This document shows positions 27,390 to 36,063 of a DNA stretch of 64,000 nucleotides, in pieces. The position numbers and the translations under genes were made by a program. Every line of letters starts with the position of its first letter. The first letter of the stretch is position 1. Under the pieces are notes generated by a model, which worked only from the letters and a program-made list of their open reading frames with translations, was not told the origin of the DNA and searched no databases. This stretch comes from Paenibacillus dendrobii (GTDB taxonomy: Bacteria > Bacillota > Bacilli > Paenibacillales > Paenibacillaceae), in NCBI RefSeq assembly GCF_009807035.1, contig NZ_WUBI01000001.1, forward strand, positions 1,550,001 to 1,614,000, given 5' to 3'.

Positions 27390-27418
27390 GATAACAGGAC
27401 AAAGAATGTCCCGTTATC
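27390..27418. repeat. inverted repeat upstream of the GH8 fusion gene
   Basis: Arms GATAACAGGAC / GTCCCGTTATC with one G-U and a seven-base loop. On the plus strand four T follow, but no plus-strand gene ends here; on the minus strand it would lie in or before the leader of the GH8 gene. Role unknown; it may be a terminator for the gene that ends at 27568 or a leader hairpin. Confidence 0.5.
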
Positions 27419-27567
27419 TTTTAATATAGCGCAGATGCTCTGTCCAAATCTCGATATTTTGGGTTTATTTGCCGTACTTTTCAACCATTATTGTGATTGT
27501 TTCTCTTCAGTCCAGGTCAATCCATTGCTTAAATTCATTCATCACGATCTCATCTCAGGTGTGCAGT

Positions 27568-28086
27568 TTATGGCCGGGGAATCGCATGCTCGAAACGGTG
27601 AATACCAAAATCTTTGACCGAGGATTGCAATATGGCTTCCTTTAACGGATATAGATCCGGCGTAAACCGGACGTCAATACCCAAGCTCAGCAAACGCTCC
27701 AACGCATTTCCGATCTCTGATCTTCCGACAGGTTTTACCATTTCCCTGGAAATGAAATATCCGGCGGTCTTATCGAACAGCTCGAAGGTCTCCGGCGGAA
27801 GCTCATACCTGTAAAGCGTTGTTTCCATGATTCTGCTGTACCAGCGATTTTCCATGGTCATGACGATCTGCGCCGATGTTTGCCCGAAAAAGCACATTTC
27901 GTCTTCCACCGTGATCCCCTCATGTCTTGTATACACAATGCGCGGACAATTTCTCGGGACAAAAAACGTGAACTCATGCGCTTCATCAATGGCCCACACC
28001 ACAGGCGGCATATCCGTCCGGTTCGCCTTAACCCGCGGATGAAATACGTCGATATGTTTTTCTTCGCTAAAATGATATAACTTCAT
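27568..28086 (-). CDS. DUF6886-like protein
   Basis: A 172-residue soluble protein starting MKLYHFSEEKHIDVFHPR, followed by VVWAIDEAHEFTFFVPRNCPR. The opening (YHFSE...I..F.PR) resembles proteins annotated as DUF6886 and recalls ADP-ribosyltransferase-like or RES-like folds, but no catalytic set was identified. The name is recalled from memory and not tested. It is followed by a 270-base gap to the GH8 fusion gene, so it is probably a separate unit. Confidence 0.72.
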   Translation of the reverse strand: MKLYHFSEEKHIDVFHPRVKANRTDMPPVVWAIDEAHEFTFFVPRNCPRIVYTRHEGITVEDEMCFFGQTSAQIVMTMENRWYSRIMETTLYRYELPPETFELFDKTAGYFISREMVKPVGRSEIGNALERLLSLGIDVRFTPDLYPLKEAILQSSVKDFGIHRFEHAIPRP

Positions 28087-28147
28087 GTGACCTCCTGATC
28101 AAAATCCGATACTCCAGAATGACAATTATTGCCAATAGACCGGTACA

Positions 28148-28579
28148 CTACCAAATCTCACCACCGTGCACCACGCCGAACATGCCGGTCATGCCTTCAT
28201 GCCGGTTCAATCCGAACTGCTGATAAAAGCCCTCCTTGCCCTGCGAGGCAAACAGACCTACAAACGCTTTTTCCGGCGCATGTTCCCGTAAATAACCTGT
28301 AATCGATTCCATGATCACTTTGCCTAGTCCCTTATTTTGATGTTCCGGTACAACGACAACGTCCTGTATGTAAAAGTAAATCGCTCCGTCGCCGACGATC
28401 CGGCCCATGCCGACGACCTCATCTTCATTCATCACCATCACGCCAAAAAGGGAGTGTCTTAACGAGTGCTCCGCTGCGCTGAAATTCATGACTTTCTCCC
28501 ACCCGACCTCGGTGCAAAGCTGCACATAGGTATCTAATCGAGGGACTTTTTCCAGTACGGTATAGCCTTCAGGAATCAT
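28148..28579 (-). CDS. GNAT family N-acetyltransferase
   Basis: A 143-residue acetyltransferase with the strand YFYIQDVVVVPEHQNKGLGKVIM that places the acetyl-CoA loop (QNKGLG), and the C-terminal GFYQQFGLNRHEGMTGM. It belongs to the short group that includes many YjdJ/PanZ-like enzymes. Its start overlaps the stop of the upstream 82-residue gene by four bases (ATGA), so the two are translationally coupled. Confidence 0.9.
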   Translation of the reverse strand: MIPEGYTVLEKVPRLDTYVQLCTEVGWEKVMNFSAAEHSLRHSLFGVMVMNEDEVVGMGRIVGDGAIYFYIQDVVVVPEHQNKGLGKVIMESITGYLREHAPEKAFVGLFASQGKEGFYQQFGLNRHEGMTGMFGVVHGGEIW

Positions 28580-28821
28580 AGGGATAACTCCTTGATCTTG
28601 GATTTTTTAAAAACTCGTTCTTCAAGTGGGGATGGATCTAAAATGTTTTCAATATCCGGTTCGGTCGGCATGAAGTCATGCTGAATCAATTCGCCATTTT
28701 GGTATACGCAGCAGTACTCATAGCACTCTTCATCGGACAACATCTTTTCGATGCTTTTCGGTATATTGGTGGCCAGAATCCGTTCTCCTTGTTTTACGAA
28801 GCAAATGTTAAATTGAATCAT
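28576..28821 (-). CDS. small protein with NUDIX-like N-terminus, unknown function
   Basis: An 82-residue protein coupled by a four-base overlap to the acetyltransferase that follows. Its first 18 residues (MIQFNICFVKQGERILAT) look like the first strands of NUDIX hydrolases, but the NUDIX box is absent and the rest is acidic. It could be a relict of a larger gene or only a chance likeness. The start at 28821 is chosen because AGAGG lies seven bases before ATG; a longer form from 28854 lacks such a site. Confidence 0.65.
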   Translation of the reverse strand: MIQFNICFVKQGERILATNIPKSIEKMLSDEECYEYCCVYQNGELIQHDFMPTEPDIENILDPSPLEERVFKKSKIKELSL

Positions 28822-28862
28822 AGCAATACCTCTCGGCTTCATATATGTTGGCAACTGAACTC

Positions 28863-29225
28863 TTACACCAATAATCGCAGAACTAGAGGTCCAATGAATA
28901 GAAGCACGAGGATCATCGCCGGGATCGACTTATAAAGCTTCGGCAATCGGTGTTTTAACGTTACTCGAGCGACCAGCCATCCCGCTATTACAAAGCCTAG
29001 TCCATACAATATGGAATAATGAAACCCGGAACGTGCTGCCGGTCTCTCCCACGCGTTCAGTCCCGCTGCTTCAAGAATCCGATCACCCAGACATAATTCT
29101 GGCGTAATGTTGACGCTGAACACATAACCAATCAGGATCAAGACCAATGAAAGCACCGCATAGGATATTTTTCGTATATCAGCGCCTGCTCCTTGTTCAC
29201 TACGTTTCATAGACCATCTGTTCAA
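28863..29225 (-). CDS. three-helix membrane protein, unknown function
   Basis: A 120-residue protein with hydrophobic segments at about 21-39, 68-87 and 98-118, and a basic, Gln- and Gly-containing N-terminus. The central loop has LCLGDRILEAAGL, which suggests an extracellular loop with a conserved cysteine, but no family is recognised. TTG start with GAGG nine bases before it. It may be cotranscribed with the small 29-residue membrane protein gene just upstream. Confidence 0.75.
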   Translation of the reverse strand: MNRWSMKRSEQGAGADIRKISYAVLSLVLILIGYVFSVNITPELCLGDRILEAAGLNAWERPAARSGFHYSILYGLGFVIAGWLVARVTLKHRLPKLYKSIPAMILVLLFIGPLVLRLLV

Positions 29226-29264
29226 ATCATATCACCTCGCATGAGTCGTGAATCCCTAAGAACT

Positions 29265-29354
29265 CTACTGGCCTGTAGAGACAAATTGAATTGCGAAAAA
29301 ACCGATGAACAGAATAACAACAACAGCAATGATGACAACCCCTGCTTTTCTCAT
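29265..29354 (-). CDS. 29-residue single-pass membrane protein
   Basis: A short reading frame (29 codons plus TAG) with a strong site GGGGGG five bases before ATG. The product starts MRKAG, then has an unbroken run of about 20 hydrophobic residues rich in Val, Ile and Phe, and ends VSTGQ. This is a typical small membrane protein such as those made during sporulation or stress. It sits 39 bases upstream of the three-helix membrane protein gene. No family is known to me. Confidence 0.6.
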   Translation of the reverse strand: MRKAGVVIIAVVVILFIGFFAIQFVSTGQ

Positions 29355-29437
29355 TCGTTCCCCCCTATCCAAATACCAGACGATCCTCTGGTCCCACGTT
29401 CCCTTTTATGAACTGAAAGCGGCATGTCTTAGGGATT

Positions 29438-29737
29438 TCAAGCATTCTTATATGCGAGTTCATAGTGCTCGACCGTTGGAAAAGGATCATAGAAGTGGTG
29501 CAGCAGCGATTTCCATTCCAGGTACTCCGCGGATTCCCTGAATCCCACCGTATGGCTCTCCAGCGTATCCCACCGGACCAGCAGCAGATACTTCCCTGCT
29601 TCCTCCATGCAACGGTGAAGTTCATGCCCGATGTAGCCCTTCATGCTGGAAATGATCAAGGATGCTGCCGTAAAGTTCTTTTCAAAATCCTGTTCCTGGC
29701 CTGGTATGACTTGCAAAATAGCGACTTCGAGTATCAT
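29438..29737 (-). CDS. antibiotic biosynthesis monooxygenase (ABM) domain protein
   Basis: A 99-residue single-domain ferredoxin-like protein. MILEVAILQVIPGQEQDFEKNF and the central GYIGHELHRCMEEAGKYLLLVRWDTLESHTVGFR match the ABM fold (as in heme-degrading IsdG-like and quinone monooxygenases). The FRES.EYLEWKSLLHHF part fits the usual helix. Such proteins handle aromatic or heme substrates; here it may simply be a small oxidoreductase of unknown target. Confidence 0.85.
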   Translation of the reverse strand: MILEVAILQVIPGQEQDFEKNFTAASLIISSMKGYIGHELHRCMEEAGKYLLLVRWDTLESHTVGFRESAEYLEWKSLLHHFYDPFPTVEHYELAYKNA

Positions 29738-29756
29738 TGGACACCACCATCATGAA

Positions 29757-30224
29757 TTATTTTTTGGTTGGATCTTGTGGAACTACTTTACTGGAATGAA
29801 CCATGGGTTCTGTAGAAGTGTAGTCCGTATGGTACGCACCGTGCTCATCCTGCAGTTCATGTTCGAACATCAGATAACTGCCGATGATGTGGCCACCGCT
29901 TTCCAGGATGTAAGCAGTAATGCGATTGTAACCCGGCGTCGTTTCGTGAAGAAGATATCCGGTTTCAATAACCTCCTGATGAACATAAGGACTCAAATCC
30001 AATTGGCCTGCGGTCTTCACTTCCTTCATATGTTTGCCGTAGGAAATCAAGGTCTCTGGTGCATATTTCATTTCCGATGCAAAACGATCGATGTTCCAGC
30101 CATATCGTTCTAAATAACGGGTATGATCTTTGTTGTAGGTTATCACTTGCTCGCTAGTATCGTTATTACATCCCGTCACAACGACCAGAAGAATCAGGAT
30201 TAGGAACGCCCATTTCGCTTTCAT
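29757..30224 (-). CDS. lipoprotein, possibly DUF4830-like
   Basis: A 155-residue lipoprotein with a short signal peptide and lipobox VTGC (C19), then an extracellular domain that starts NKDHTRYLERYGWNID. This helix (..YLE..GW.ID) resembles DUF4830 proteins, but the assignment is by memory of the pattern. It starts after a good site and is followed by the ABM gene with about 20 bases between them, suggesting one transcript. Confidence 0.78.
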   Translation of the reverse strand: MKAKWAFLILILLVVVTGCNNDTSEQVITYNKDHTRYLERYGWNIDRFASEMKYAPETLISYGKHMKEVKTAGQLDLSPYVHQEVIETGYLLHETTPGYNRITAYILESGGHIIGSYLMFEHELQDEHGAYHTDYTSTEPMVHSSKVVPQDPTKK

Positions 30225-30292
30225 AGATCACCTCCGAATTACCCTTCGGGTGGTTTGCCACCTTGATTCATTCCAGCGATTTTATTCGTTCA

Positions 30293-30802
30293 TCAGCCAA
30301 TAATGAACTTTCCGGCCGTCCATCTGCTATCGCATAAGACCACCGAAGTCTCGATCTGACGTTCAGGAACGTTCCAAAATTGACGCAGCAGCTGCTCTTT
30401 TTCCGCCGTAGACACGCATCTAAAGCCGTTTTTTTCATAAAACCGGATGGCCCATTCAGCCGTTTTCCAGGTTCCGATGAGTACAGGCCGTTTCGTCTGA
30501 GCGATGAGATGATGCAGCAGCTTCGTTCCGATTCCGCCGTTACGCTGGGTTGTTCTGACGTATGCATGTCTGATTAAAGATACGTCACCCTTATCCTGAA
30601 TTCCCATCACACCAATCATTTGCCCTTCCTCTTCAAATCCCCAGAATACAACGCCATCCTCAATCTCACGGCTTAATTCCTCCTCTGCCATATAAGGCTC
30701 GTGATAGCGGTCATCAGGAATAACGCCTTTGTACGCACGAGAAGCATCATTAATAATTTCGTATATCGCTTGTTGATCCTCACGATCGCATAATCGAATC
30801 AT
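30293..30802 (-). CDS. GNAT family N-acetyltransferase
   Basis: A 169-residue acetyltransferase. Features: IRLCDREDQQAIYEIINDAS at the start, VSLIRHAYVRTTQRNGGIGTKLLHHLI with the CoA loop (QRNGGIG), and TAEWAIRFYEKNGFR near the end. It is a monocistronic-looking gene with the same orientation as its neighbours. The substrate is unknown. Confidence 0.9.
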   Translation of the reverse strand: MIRLCDREDQQAIYEIINDASRAYKGVIPDDRYHEPYMAEEELSREIEDGVVFWGFEEEGQMIGVMGIQDKGDVSLIRHAYVRTTQRNGGIGTKLLHHLIAQTKRPVLIGTWKTAEWAIRFYEKNGFRCVSTAEKEQLLRQFWNVPERQIETSVVLCDSRWTAGKFIIG

Positions 30803-31040
30803 CGTTTTTCTCCTCTATATAAGTTTTCTGGGATCGGAACTCATAGACAAGTTCACAATCCTCGTGTTCCCGCAGGATAACTGGGATTGAGTTTGTTCAT
30901 CCAATGATGCCAAAACATCATTCCCGTTCTCATGAGTCATCGATCCCAGCCCTTCATCTTTTTTCATAATTATACCTTTAATTCCAGATAGGAGGAACCA
31001 TTTCGGCACATGTTAACCATCCTAAGCGGATGAAACGAAC

Positions 31041-31066
31041 AAAAAAAGGAGCGGCTGCACCGCTCC
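31041..31066 (-). terminator. rho-independent terminator
   Basis: Perfect seven-base stem GGAGCGG / CCGCTCC with loop TGCAG followed by seven T on the minus strand. It lies 24 bases after the YrdB-like gene. Confidence 0.9.
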
Positions 31067-31089
31067 AATAACATCAATGAGCACATCCT

Positions 31090-31452
31090 TTATGGGCTAA
31101 TCTCTTGCTGCTTGCATATCAAAATAATAAAACGGTTGAGCACAGCCAGACCGGCAAAAACGAAAGCAAAGATTATCCATCCAGAAGCCATATTGCACAT
31201 AAACGCCGCCGCGAACAAAGCTGCCTCAATGACAAGCACGGCAAACAGAGGAACGTTTACAGAAGCCTTAGGCGATACGAACAATCCCCATACGAAGGCT
31301 GCAAGAACAGGTACTCCGAGACCCGCTACCCATTGCAAGTAGATCCCTGTCTGAACATGAAAGCCCCAATACCCTAAGGAAAACAGCAGGACGAGTTCCA
31401 ACACAAAGCGTAGCAAGAGGTTGAGCATTTTGAACGTACGAATCACCCTCAC
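31090..31452 (-). CDS. YrdB family membrane protein (DUF2568)
   Basis: A 120-residue protein with four hydrophobic segments. The order FVLELVLLFSLGYWGF, GLGVPVLAAFVWGLFVSPKA and LVIEAALFAAAFMCNMASG matches the YrdB/DUF2568 family, whose function is not known. It starts with a basic segment (MRVIRTFK). It is followed at once by a terminator, so it ends its transcript. Confidence 0.85.
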   Translation of the reverse strand: MRVIRTFKMLNLLLRFVLELVLLFSLGYWGFHVQTGIYLQWVAGLGVPVLAAFVWGLFVSPKASVNVPLFAVLVIEAALFAAAFMCNMASGWIIFAFVFAGLAVLNRFIILICKQQEISP

Positions 31453-31482
31453 CTTCCATCTATGTTTTCTGAAAATAGAACC

Positions 31483-32217
31483 CTATCTTTTTTCGGCCCT
31501 AAAGAACAGAAATAAAGGAATCCTCATCCGCCGCTGGTAGGTCTCTGTACTTTGGAAATTAGCTTCATCAGGCTTCGACTCCCTGAGGTTTACAATCTGA
31601 AACCCGGCCTCTTGAAGCGCAGAATAGATACCCTCGACCGTTCTGTGATATTTCACCGCCTTGCCGCCAAGCCACTCCTGGTTTCGAACACCCGTATGAA
31701 AATAGTTGTCAACGATCCAGTCCTGCTTCATACCTTCCCCCCTCGGCAGCCCGTAAGAGGATGTCATCACGGGATGCTCAAGCGAAAAAACAAAGCTGCC
31801 GCCATCAATGAGAGCATGATACACCTTTTTGAAAACGGCTTCGATGTCTTCAAGGTAATGCAGCACCAGCCTGGAGACGACCATATCAAATTGCAAGTCC
31901 GGAAAATCCCATTCCTCAATTGTCGTATGTATAACATTTGCATTCTGTCTAAGCAAAGACTTCTTCGCGGCTTCCACCATATTTGCTGAGCCTTCGATCC
32001 CCGTATAAGAGCAAGCTCCCATATCAAGAAGATCATTGCCGAACGAAGCGTCTCCGCAGCCCAAATCCAGAACGTCATGACCGGATACGTCCCCAATTAA
32101 CTGTATGATGATCGGCTTCTCGATGGTATCGTTGGCGTTCTCACTCCAGCCTCTCCGGTCCTGGTACCTCTTGAAAATCAACTTATCATCATAAAATTGG
32201 GAACCTCTATATTCCAT
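31483..32217 (-). CDS. class I SAM-dependent methyltransferase
   Basis: A 244-residue methyltransferase. Motif I is DVLDLGCGDASFG, followed by the acidic loop IEGSANM and motif post-II, and LQFDMVVSRLVLHYLED as motif IV/V. The opening EYRGSQFYDDKLIFKRYQDRR suggests the group that methylates small molecules rather than nucleic acid. ATG at 32217 follows AGGAGG at seven bases and is preferred to an ATG 75 bases upstream. It may be cotranscribed with the VanZ-like gene just upstream. Confidence 0.9.
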   Translation of the reverse strand: MEYRGSQFYDDKLIFKRYQDRRGWSENANDTIEKPIIIQLIGDVSGHDVLDLGCGDASFGNDLLDMGACSYTGIEGSANMVEAAKKSLLRQNANVIHTTIEEWDFPDLQFDMVVSRLVLHYLEDIEAVFKKVYHALIDGGSFVFSLEHPVMTSSYGLPRGEGMKQDWIVDNYFHTGVRNQEWLGGKAVKYHRTVEGIYSALQEAGFQIVNLRESKPDEANFQSTETYQRRMRIPLFLFFRAEKR

Positions 32218-32249
32218 ACAGTTTCCTCCTAAAGGGCATTGCTTCCTCT

Positions 32250-32723
32250 TCAGAAATCCGTCTTCCCGTCTCTCGATCGTTTTGCAACACAAAACCGGTA
32301 CAGAATGAACCCAGCCGAGGCACCTATATCATTTAAAATCACGTCATCAATATCACCCGTACCCACTCTTAGCACGGTCTGCATGAACTCCAGGATCAGG
32401 ATCGAACCCGTAAAACAGGCTAAAAACAAGCTGTATCTTCTTAATTTCTCAAAAATAAACGGGAGAATCACCCCGAATGGCATAAATACGCCGATATTCC
32501 CCGCCAGATTAATGATCGTTGTCCCGATATTATGACGATTCATATTGAATATGTAACTGAAAATCGTTGTTAAGGGCATCAGGTTGTAGCTGAATCCTTC
32601 ACGAGTGGTTCGTCCGAATCCCCGAAACATCCAATAGAATAAACAAGCGCTGTACCCTAAGAAAATTATCCATGCGAGCCATTTCAGGATTCTATAGTTA
32701 TTTGGATTCAAAGCTGCCACCAC
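32250..32723 (-). CDS. VanZ family membrane protein
   Basis: A 157-residue protein with four hydrophobic segments and the VanZ core NLAGNIGVFMPFGVILP followed by LILEFMQTVLRVGTGDIDDVILNDIGASAGF. VanZ-like proteins affect resistance to teicoplanin and to some lipids or peptides in other bacteria; the biochemical role is unclear. The start codon is GTG at 32723, but a TTG 12 bases later fits better behind GGAG. The end of the gene is 32 bases from the methyltransferase start. Confidence 0.85.
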   Translation of the reverse strand: MVAALNPNNYRILKWLAWIIFLGYSACLFYWMFRGFGRTTREGFSYNLMPLTTIFSYIFNMNRHNIGTTIINLAGNIGVFMPFGVILPFIFEKLRRYSLFLACFTGSILILEFMQTVLRVGTGDIDDVILNDIGASAGFILYRFCVAKRSRDGKTDF

Positions 32724-32828
32724 TCCGGAGGCTCAATTGCATGTCCGATGGATAAACCATATTGTACCGGACCGGTATTTGCGTATCCTTCAGACAAAAT
32801 TCCTCCTCCATGACACGTATACATCCGC

Positions 32829-33086
32829 TTATCTTCTCCGATTCTGAATAGGCTTCTCGAGCGTGTAGAACTCATCATCGATTTGCGCCATTTTCTCATT
32901 GATTAATGCTCTTGAATCTTCGATGGCTTGATTGTAAATGTAGGGTCCAAGCTCGGTAATCATAAAGTCGATGAGTTGCTCCGCTCCAAGCTGTCCGATG
33001 CTTTCGGAACGCTCCTCTTCAAAATAAGCCTGAACGCTTTGGGCAATTTCCGCTTTTTGTTCTTTGGGCAATTTAATAGACATCAT
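32829..33086 (-). CDS. DUF2164 family protein
   Basis: An 85-residue cytoplasmic protein with the family pattern KLPKEQKAEIAQSVQAYF followed by ESIGQLGAEQLIDFMITELGPYIYNQAI. DUF2164 proteins are small, mainly helical, and of unknown role. ATG at 33086 (or the next ATG) follows AGGAGG and is preferred to an ATG 30 bases earlier. It lies about 100 bases before the VanZ gene, on the same strand. Confidence 0.85.
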   Translation of the reverse strand: MMSIKLPKEQKAEIAQSVQAYFEEERSESIGQLGAEQLIDFMITELGPYIYNQAIEDSRALINEKMAQIDDEFYTLEKPIQNRRR

Positions 33087-33222
33087 TTGATGTGTACCTC
33101 CTCTGAGTAGGGCCATACGGCATAACGATGTATGCTTATTGATACAAAGATCTCATAAGGCCCGCTTTAATTTTATTGAATGAATGTTGCTTTTGTAATA
33201 AATGCTGAGCGAAGTCCATGAT

Positions 33223-34224
33223 CTAATCCACGCAAGCCTTCAACACCGCATCATGCAAAATGGGACGCAAATCCTTCAGTACGTTATCCCTTCCCAAATG
33301 AACGGCATTCGTGAGAAAAACGACGCTCAACTCGTGGACGGGATCGATCCAGAGACTCGTGCCTGTGTAACCCGTATGCCCGAAGCTGCCGGATGGCCAA
33401 TTCGGACCGCAGGACATCATCGATGCGGGGCCCTCATGCACCTGCCAACCTATCCCGCGTCCCATATAGACCGACTTCGTGCATGCATTCACCGATTCGC
33501 GGGTTAAGAAAGAATACTGCTCCGGATATAGCCAGGCTCTAGCATACTTGGATAGGTCCTCTGCGGTTGTGAACAGACCTGCGCTTCCAGCCACGCCTCC
33601 GAGTCGGTAGCATGTTTCGTCATGCACTTCGCCAAGCAGGTATTTCGAGCCGTCCCATTCCGTGGGAGCGATCCTCCCATGCAGATCTACTGACGGATTG
33701 AAGCAGCTATCGTTCATCCCGAGCGGTGCAAAAATAGCCTCCATGGCGTATTCATCTAGCGGTTGTTTCGTCATTCGGGAGATAATCCAGCCGACAAGAA
33801 CCAATCCCAAGTCGCTGTACTCAACGCGCTCACCTGGATTGAACTCCAGGTCAAGCGTCAGAATTTGCTGGATATCGATACTTTTGTAACGTTCCCTGAA
33901 ATCCGGGAGCACGGAAGGCAGGCCTGAAATATGCCTCATGCAATGTTCTATGGTTACTTCAGCATGACGGAACTCCGGAATATATTTTTGAACCGGATCC
34001 TGTAACGACAGCTTAGTCTCCTGCACGAGCTTCATAATTGCCGGGAGAGTCACCGCGACTTTCGTCAGCGAGGCTGCATCGAAAATCGTATTCAGCGACG
34101 CCGTTCCATATGCAGCCTGCCATTTCTGCTTATTGCCTATCTGAATATCGAGCACTGCACCGGGTATCTTCTTATCGGCAATCCACCCCTCGATTAATGG
34201 ATGAATCGAATCTATTCCTTTCAC
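33223..34224 (-). CDS. serine hydrolase, class C beta-lactamase/penicillin-binding protein-like
   Basis: A 333-residue protein without a signal peptide. The nucleophile motif is S52-L-T-K55, the second motif Y136-S-D, and the third H283-T-G, together the penicillin-recognising fold. Cytoplasmic location suggests an esterase or peptidase rather than a cell-wall enzyme or true beta-lactamase. The substrate cannot be named. It is a single gene between the DUF2164 and small membrane protein genes. Confidence 0.9.
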   Translation of the reverse strand: MKGIDSIHPLIEGWIADKKIPGAVLDIQIGNKQKWQAAYGTASLNTIFDAASLTKVAVTLPAIMKLVQETKLSLQDPVQKYIPEFRHAEVTIEHCMRHISGLPSVLPDFRERYKSIDIQQILTLDLEFNPGERVEYSDLGLVLVGWIISRMTKQPLDEYAMEAIFAPLGMNDSCFNPSVDLHGRIAPTEWDGSKYLLGEVHDETCYRLGGVAGSAGLFTTAEDLSKYARAWLYPEQYSFLTRESVNACTKSVYMGRGIGWQVHEGPASMMSCGPNWPSGSFGHTGYTGTSLWIDPVHELSVVFLTNAVHLGRDNVLKDLRPILHDAVLKACVD

Positions 34225-34278
34225 AAACCGTCACCGCTTTCTCCTGGAATGTATATCTATGATGAAAAATAATGCAGA

Positions 34279-34572
34279 TTAATCTTTCTTGACCAACCCA
34301 ATCAGACTGACCAGCAATCCCAGAAGGATCGTCACGAAGCTCAGGCTGGGCATATATATTTTGAAATCCTGTATAAAGTTAAAAAGGAAACCGACCAGGA
34401 TTAGCTCGGCGCCGAAAAACATGATCTTTTTACCGGATATCCGATGACGATAGACGAATATGGCTATGATACCGATTACAATTACAAGTATAATCAAAGC
34501 ACTGATGATTTTGAACCCCAATTCCGTTAACGAAAATAGCTGATAAAAGGAATCTTTTTGTTCCAATCCCAT
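34279..34572 (-). CDS. small membrane protein, unknown function
   Basis: A 97-residue protein with three hydrophobic segments (about 21-41, 50-65 and 74-93) and a conserved-looking YRHRISGKKIMFFG loop. ATG lies very close to GGAGGA, so the TTG two codons later may be the true start. No family was recognised. It is transcribed away from the LacI gene, with a good terminator for that gene between them and no terminator of its own in view. Confidence 0.7.
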   Translation of the reverse strand: MGLEQKDSFYQLFSLTELGFKIISALIILVIVIGIIAIFVYRHRISGKKIMFFGAELILVGFLFNFIQDFKIYMPSLSFVTILLGLLVSLIGLVKKD

Positions 34573-34712
34573 TCCTCCTTTTCGAAAAAGTACCTGTCAT
34601 CATACTGTCATTCTCCGAGTGTGAGTGGCAATTCGTGAACATGTTCCGAATGTTGCTGTGTTAATCATTACGTATTTTACAGCATATTTTTGGTAAGTGC
34701 ACCACAGACTGC

Positions 34713-34738
34713 AAAAAAACGTCCCCTAGTGGAAACGT
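34713..34738 (-). terminator. rho-independent terminator
   Basis: Stem ACGTTTCC / GGGGACGT on the minus strand (two G-U pairs), four-base loop, seven T. It lies about 40 bases after the LacI-type gene and ends that transcript. Confidence 0.82.
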
Positions 34739-34776
34739 CTTGATACAAACTTTCGAATTGTACACGCCTTACGTCC

Positions 34777-35802
34777 TCACGATCTTCCCGCCGGTACGGC
34801 ATTCAAGTTCAGAATCGACTTACGTTCAATCAACTTGGCTTCAACGAGTTCAGAAACCGGGGATTGCTTGGGATCCTTCATCATTTTCAGCAGCGTCAGA
34901 GCGCTTTTTCTTCCCATTTCCTCCCGGGGCTGTTCCATCGTGGTGAGTTGAATCCATTGAAATGAAGCGTATTCCAAATTATCGAATCCCATCACCGATA
35001 TCTGGTCAGGAACGGCGATATGATGCATATGCAGCCATTCCATGGCACCGATGGCCAGCAGATCATTCGCTGCGAATACGGCCGTCAAGTTCGGGCATCT
35101 TTGGTTCAACTTCTCCATGGCGGCACGTCCATGGTCAATGGTGCGTCCGCCTTCGACGATACTGACCGGCTCCGGCATGAGTCCGTAGGCAGACATCGTA
35201 TCCATATATCCGCGCAACCGTTCCGAACCTGTGATGGAGTTGACAGGCAGGGAGATAAAACCGATTCGCTGATGGCCGCGCGTGACGAGGTGGCGAATAG
35301 CTGCCGAAGCTGCATGATAATGATCAACATCTATATATGGGGCATTCAGGCCTTGCGGCGTTCTTCTCCGGAGAAAGACCACCGGCATCTGGAGACCTGA
35401 GATTAATGCAATCATTTCATCGTCCAAGACATCCGGCGTAATGATCAATCCGTCAAATTGACGGGAAATGGCATTCGCGATAAACTGCTTTTCTTTTTCC
35501 GATTCCCGATTCGTACTTCCGTACACCACCTGATAACCATGCACGGATAGCGTCTCTTCTACCGCATTTGCGAGAGCGGGGAAAAACGGATCCGTAATAT
35601 CCGGAATCATGAAACCTATCGTAAAAGTTTTTTTCTGAATCAAGCCTTTGGCAACGGCATTCGGCCGATAGTTTAAATATTGGACCGCATCCATGACTTG
35701 AGTCTTCGTCGTCGGGCTGACATCCGGATAATGATTCAACGCCCGTGAAACGGTCGATACGGATATACCTAAGTACTTAGCAACATCTTTTATATTAGTC
35801 AC
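34777..35802 (-). CDS. LacI family transcriptional regulator
   Basis: A 341-residue repressor. The N-terminal HTH and hinge helix read NIKDVAKYLGISVSTVSRALN and then YRPNAVAKGL; the rest is a periplasmic-binding-protein-like sugar sensor with FTIGFMIPDITDPFFPAL. It most likely binds a sugar and acts on a distant operon, since no transport or sugar genes are adjacent. A short palindrome AAACGTTT (35831-35838) in the promoter may allow autoregulation. Confidence 0.92.
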   Translation of the reverse strand: MTNIKDVAKYLGISVSTVSRALNHYPDVSPTTKTQVMDAVQYLNYRPNAVAKGLIQKKTFTIGFMIPDITDPFFPALANAVEETLSVHGYQVVYGSTNRESEKEKQFIANAISRQFDGLIITPDVLDDEMIALISGLQMPVVFLRRRTPQGLNAPYIDVDHYHAASAAIRHLVTRGHQRIGFISLPVNSITGSERLRGYMDTMSAYGLMPEPVSIVEGGRTIDHGRAAMEKLNQRCPNLTAVFAANDLLAIGAMEWLHMHHIAVPDQISVMGFDNLEYASFQWIQLTTMEQPREEMGRKSALTLLKMMKDPKQSPVSELVEAKLIERKSILNLNAVPAGRS

Positions 35803-36002
35803 TGGCCTCTCTCCTCTGCACCTTGTTCAAAAACGTTTCCGGCAATGCCTACCTTTATCTTAATGACCGATTGTTTTCGCTGAATCAATGGAAAGATAAG
35901 TTTGTGTTAACATAACCAAAAGACCCTCTGGATCAAAAACAACAACCTCTTCCTGTAACATGCTCCATTTACTAATTTCGTTATCCTGACCGTTAACGTA
36001 AC

Positions 36003-36035
36003 GACGGCAGCCGATTATGTGGGTCGGCTGCCGTC
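36003..36035. repeat. perfect 12-bp inverted repeat
   Basis: Arms GACGGCAGCCGA / TCGGCTGCCGTC around a nine-base loop. It lies in a stretch without genes, close to the remains of a decayed gene, and could be that gene's old terminator, since the remnant ends just to the right on the minus strand. No T tail is present. Confidence 0.65.
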
Positions 36036-36063
36036 ATGTCATGATTGAGCTATTGTGTTCCGT

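Noticed and set aside
27390..27418. Hairpin considered as a riboswitch for the GH8 fusion gene
   Set aside because: Single stem with no conserved core or alternative terminator fold; listed only as an inverted repeat.
30815..31009. 64-codon minus-strand frame between YrdB and GNAT
   Set aside because: Weak start signal and no family likeness; the space may hold only promoter sequence.
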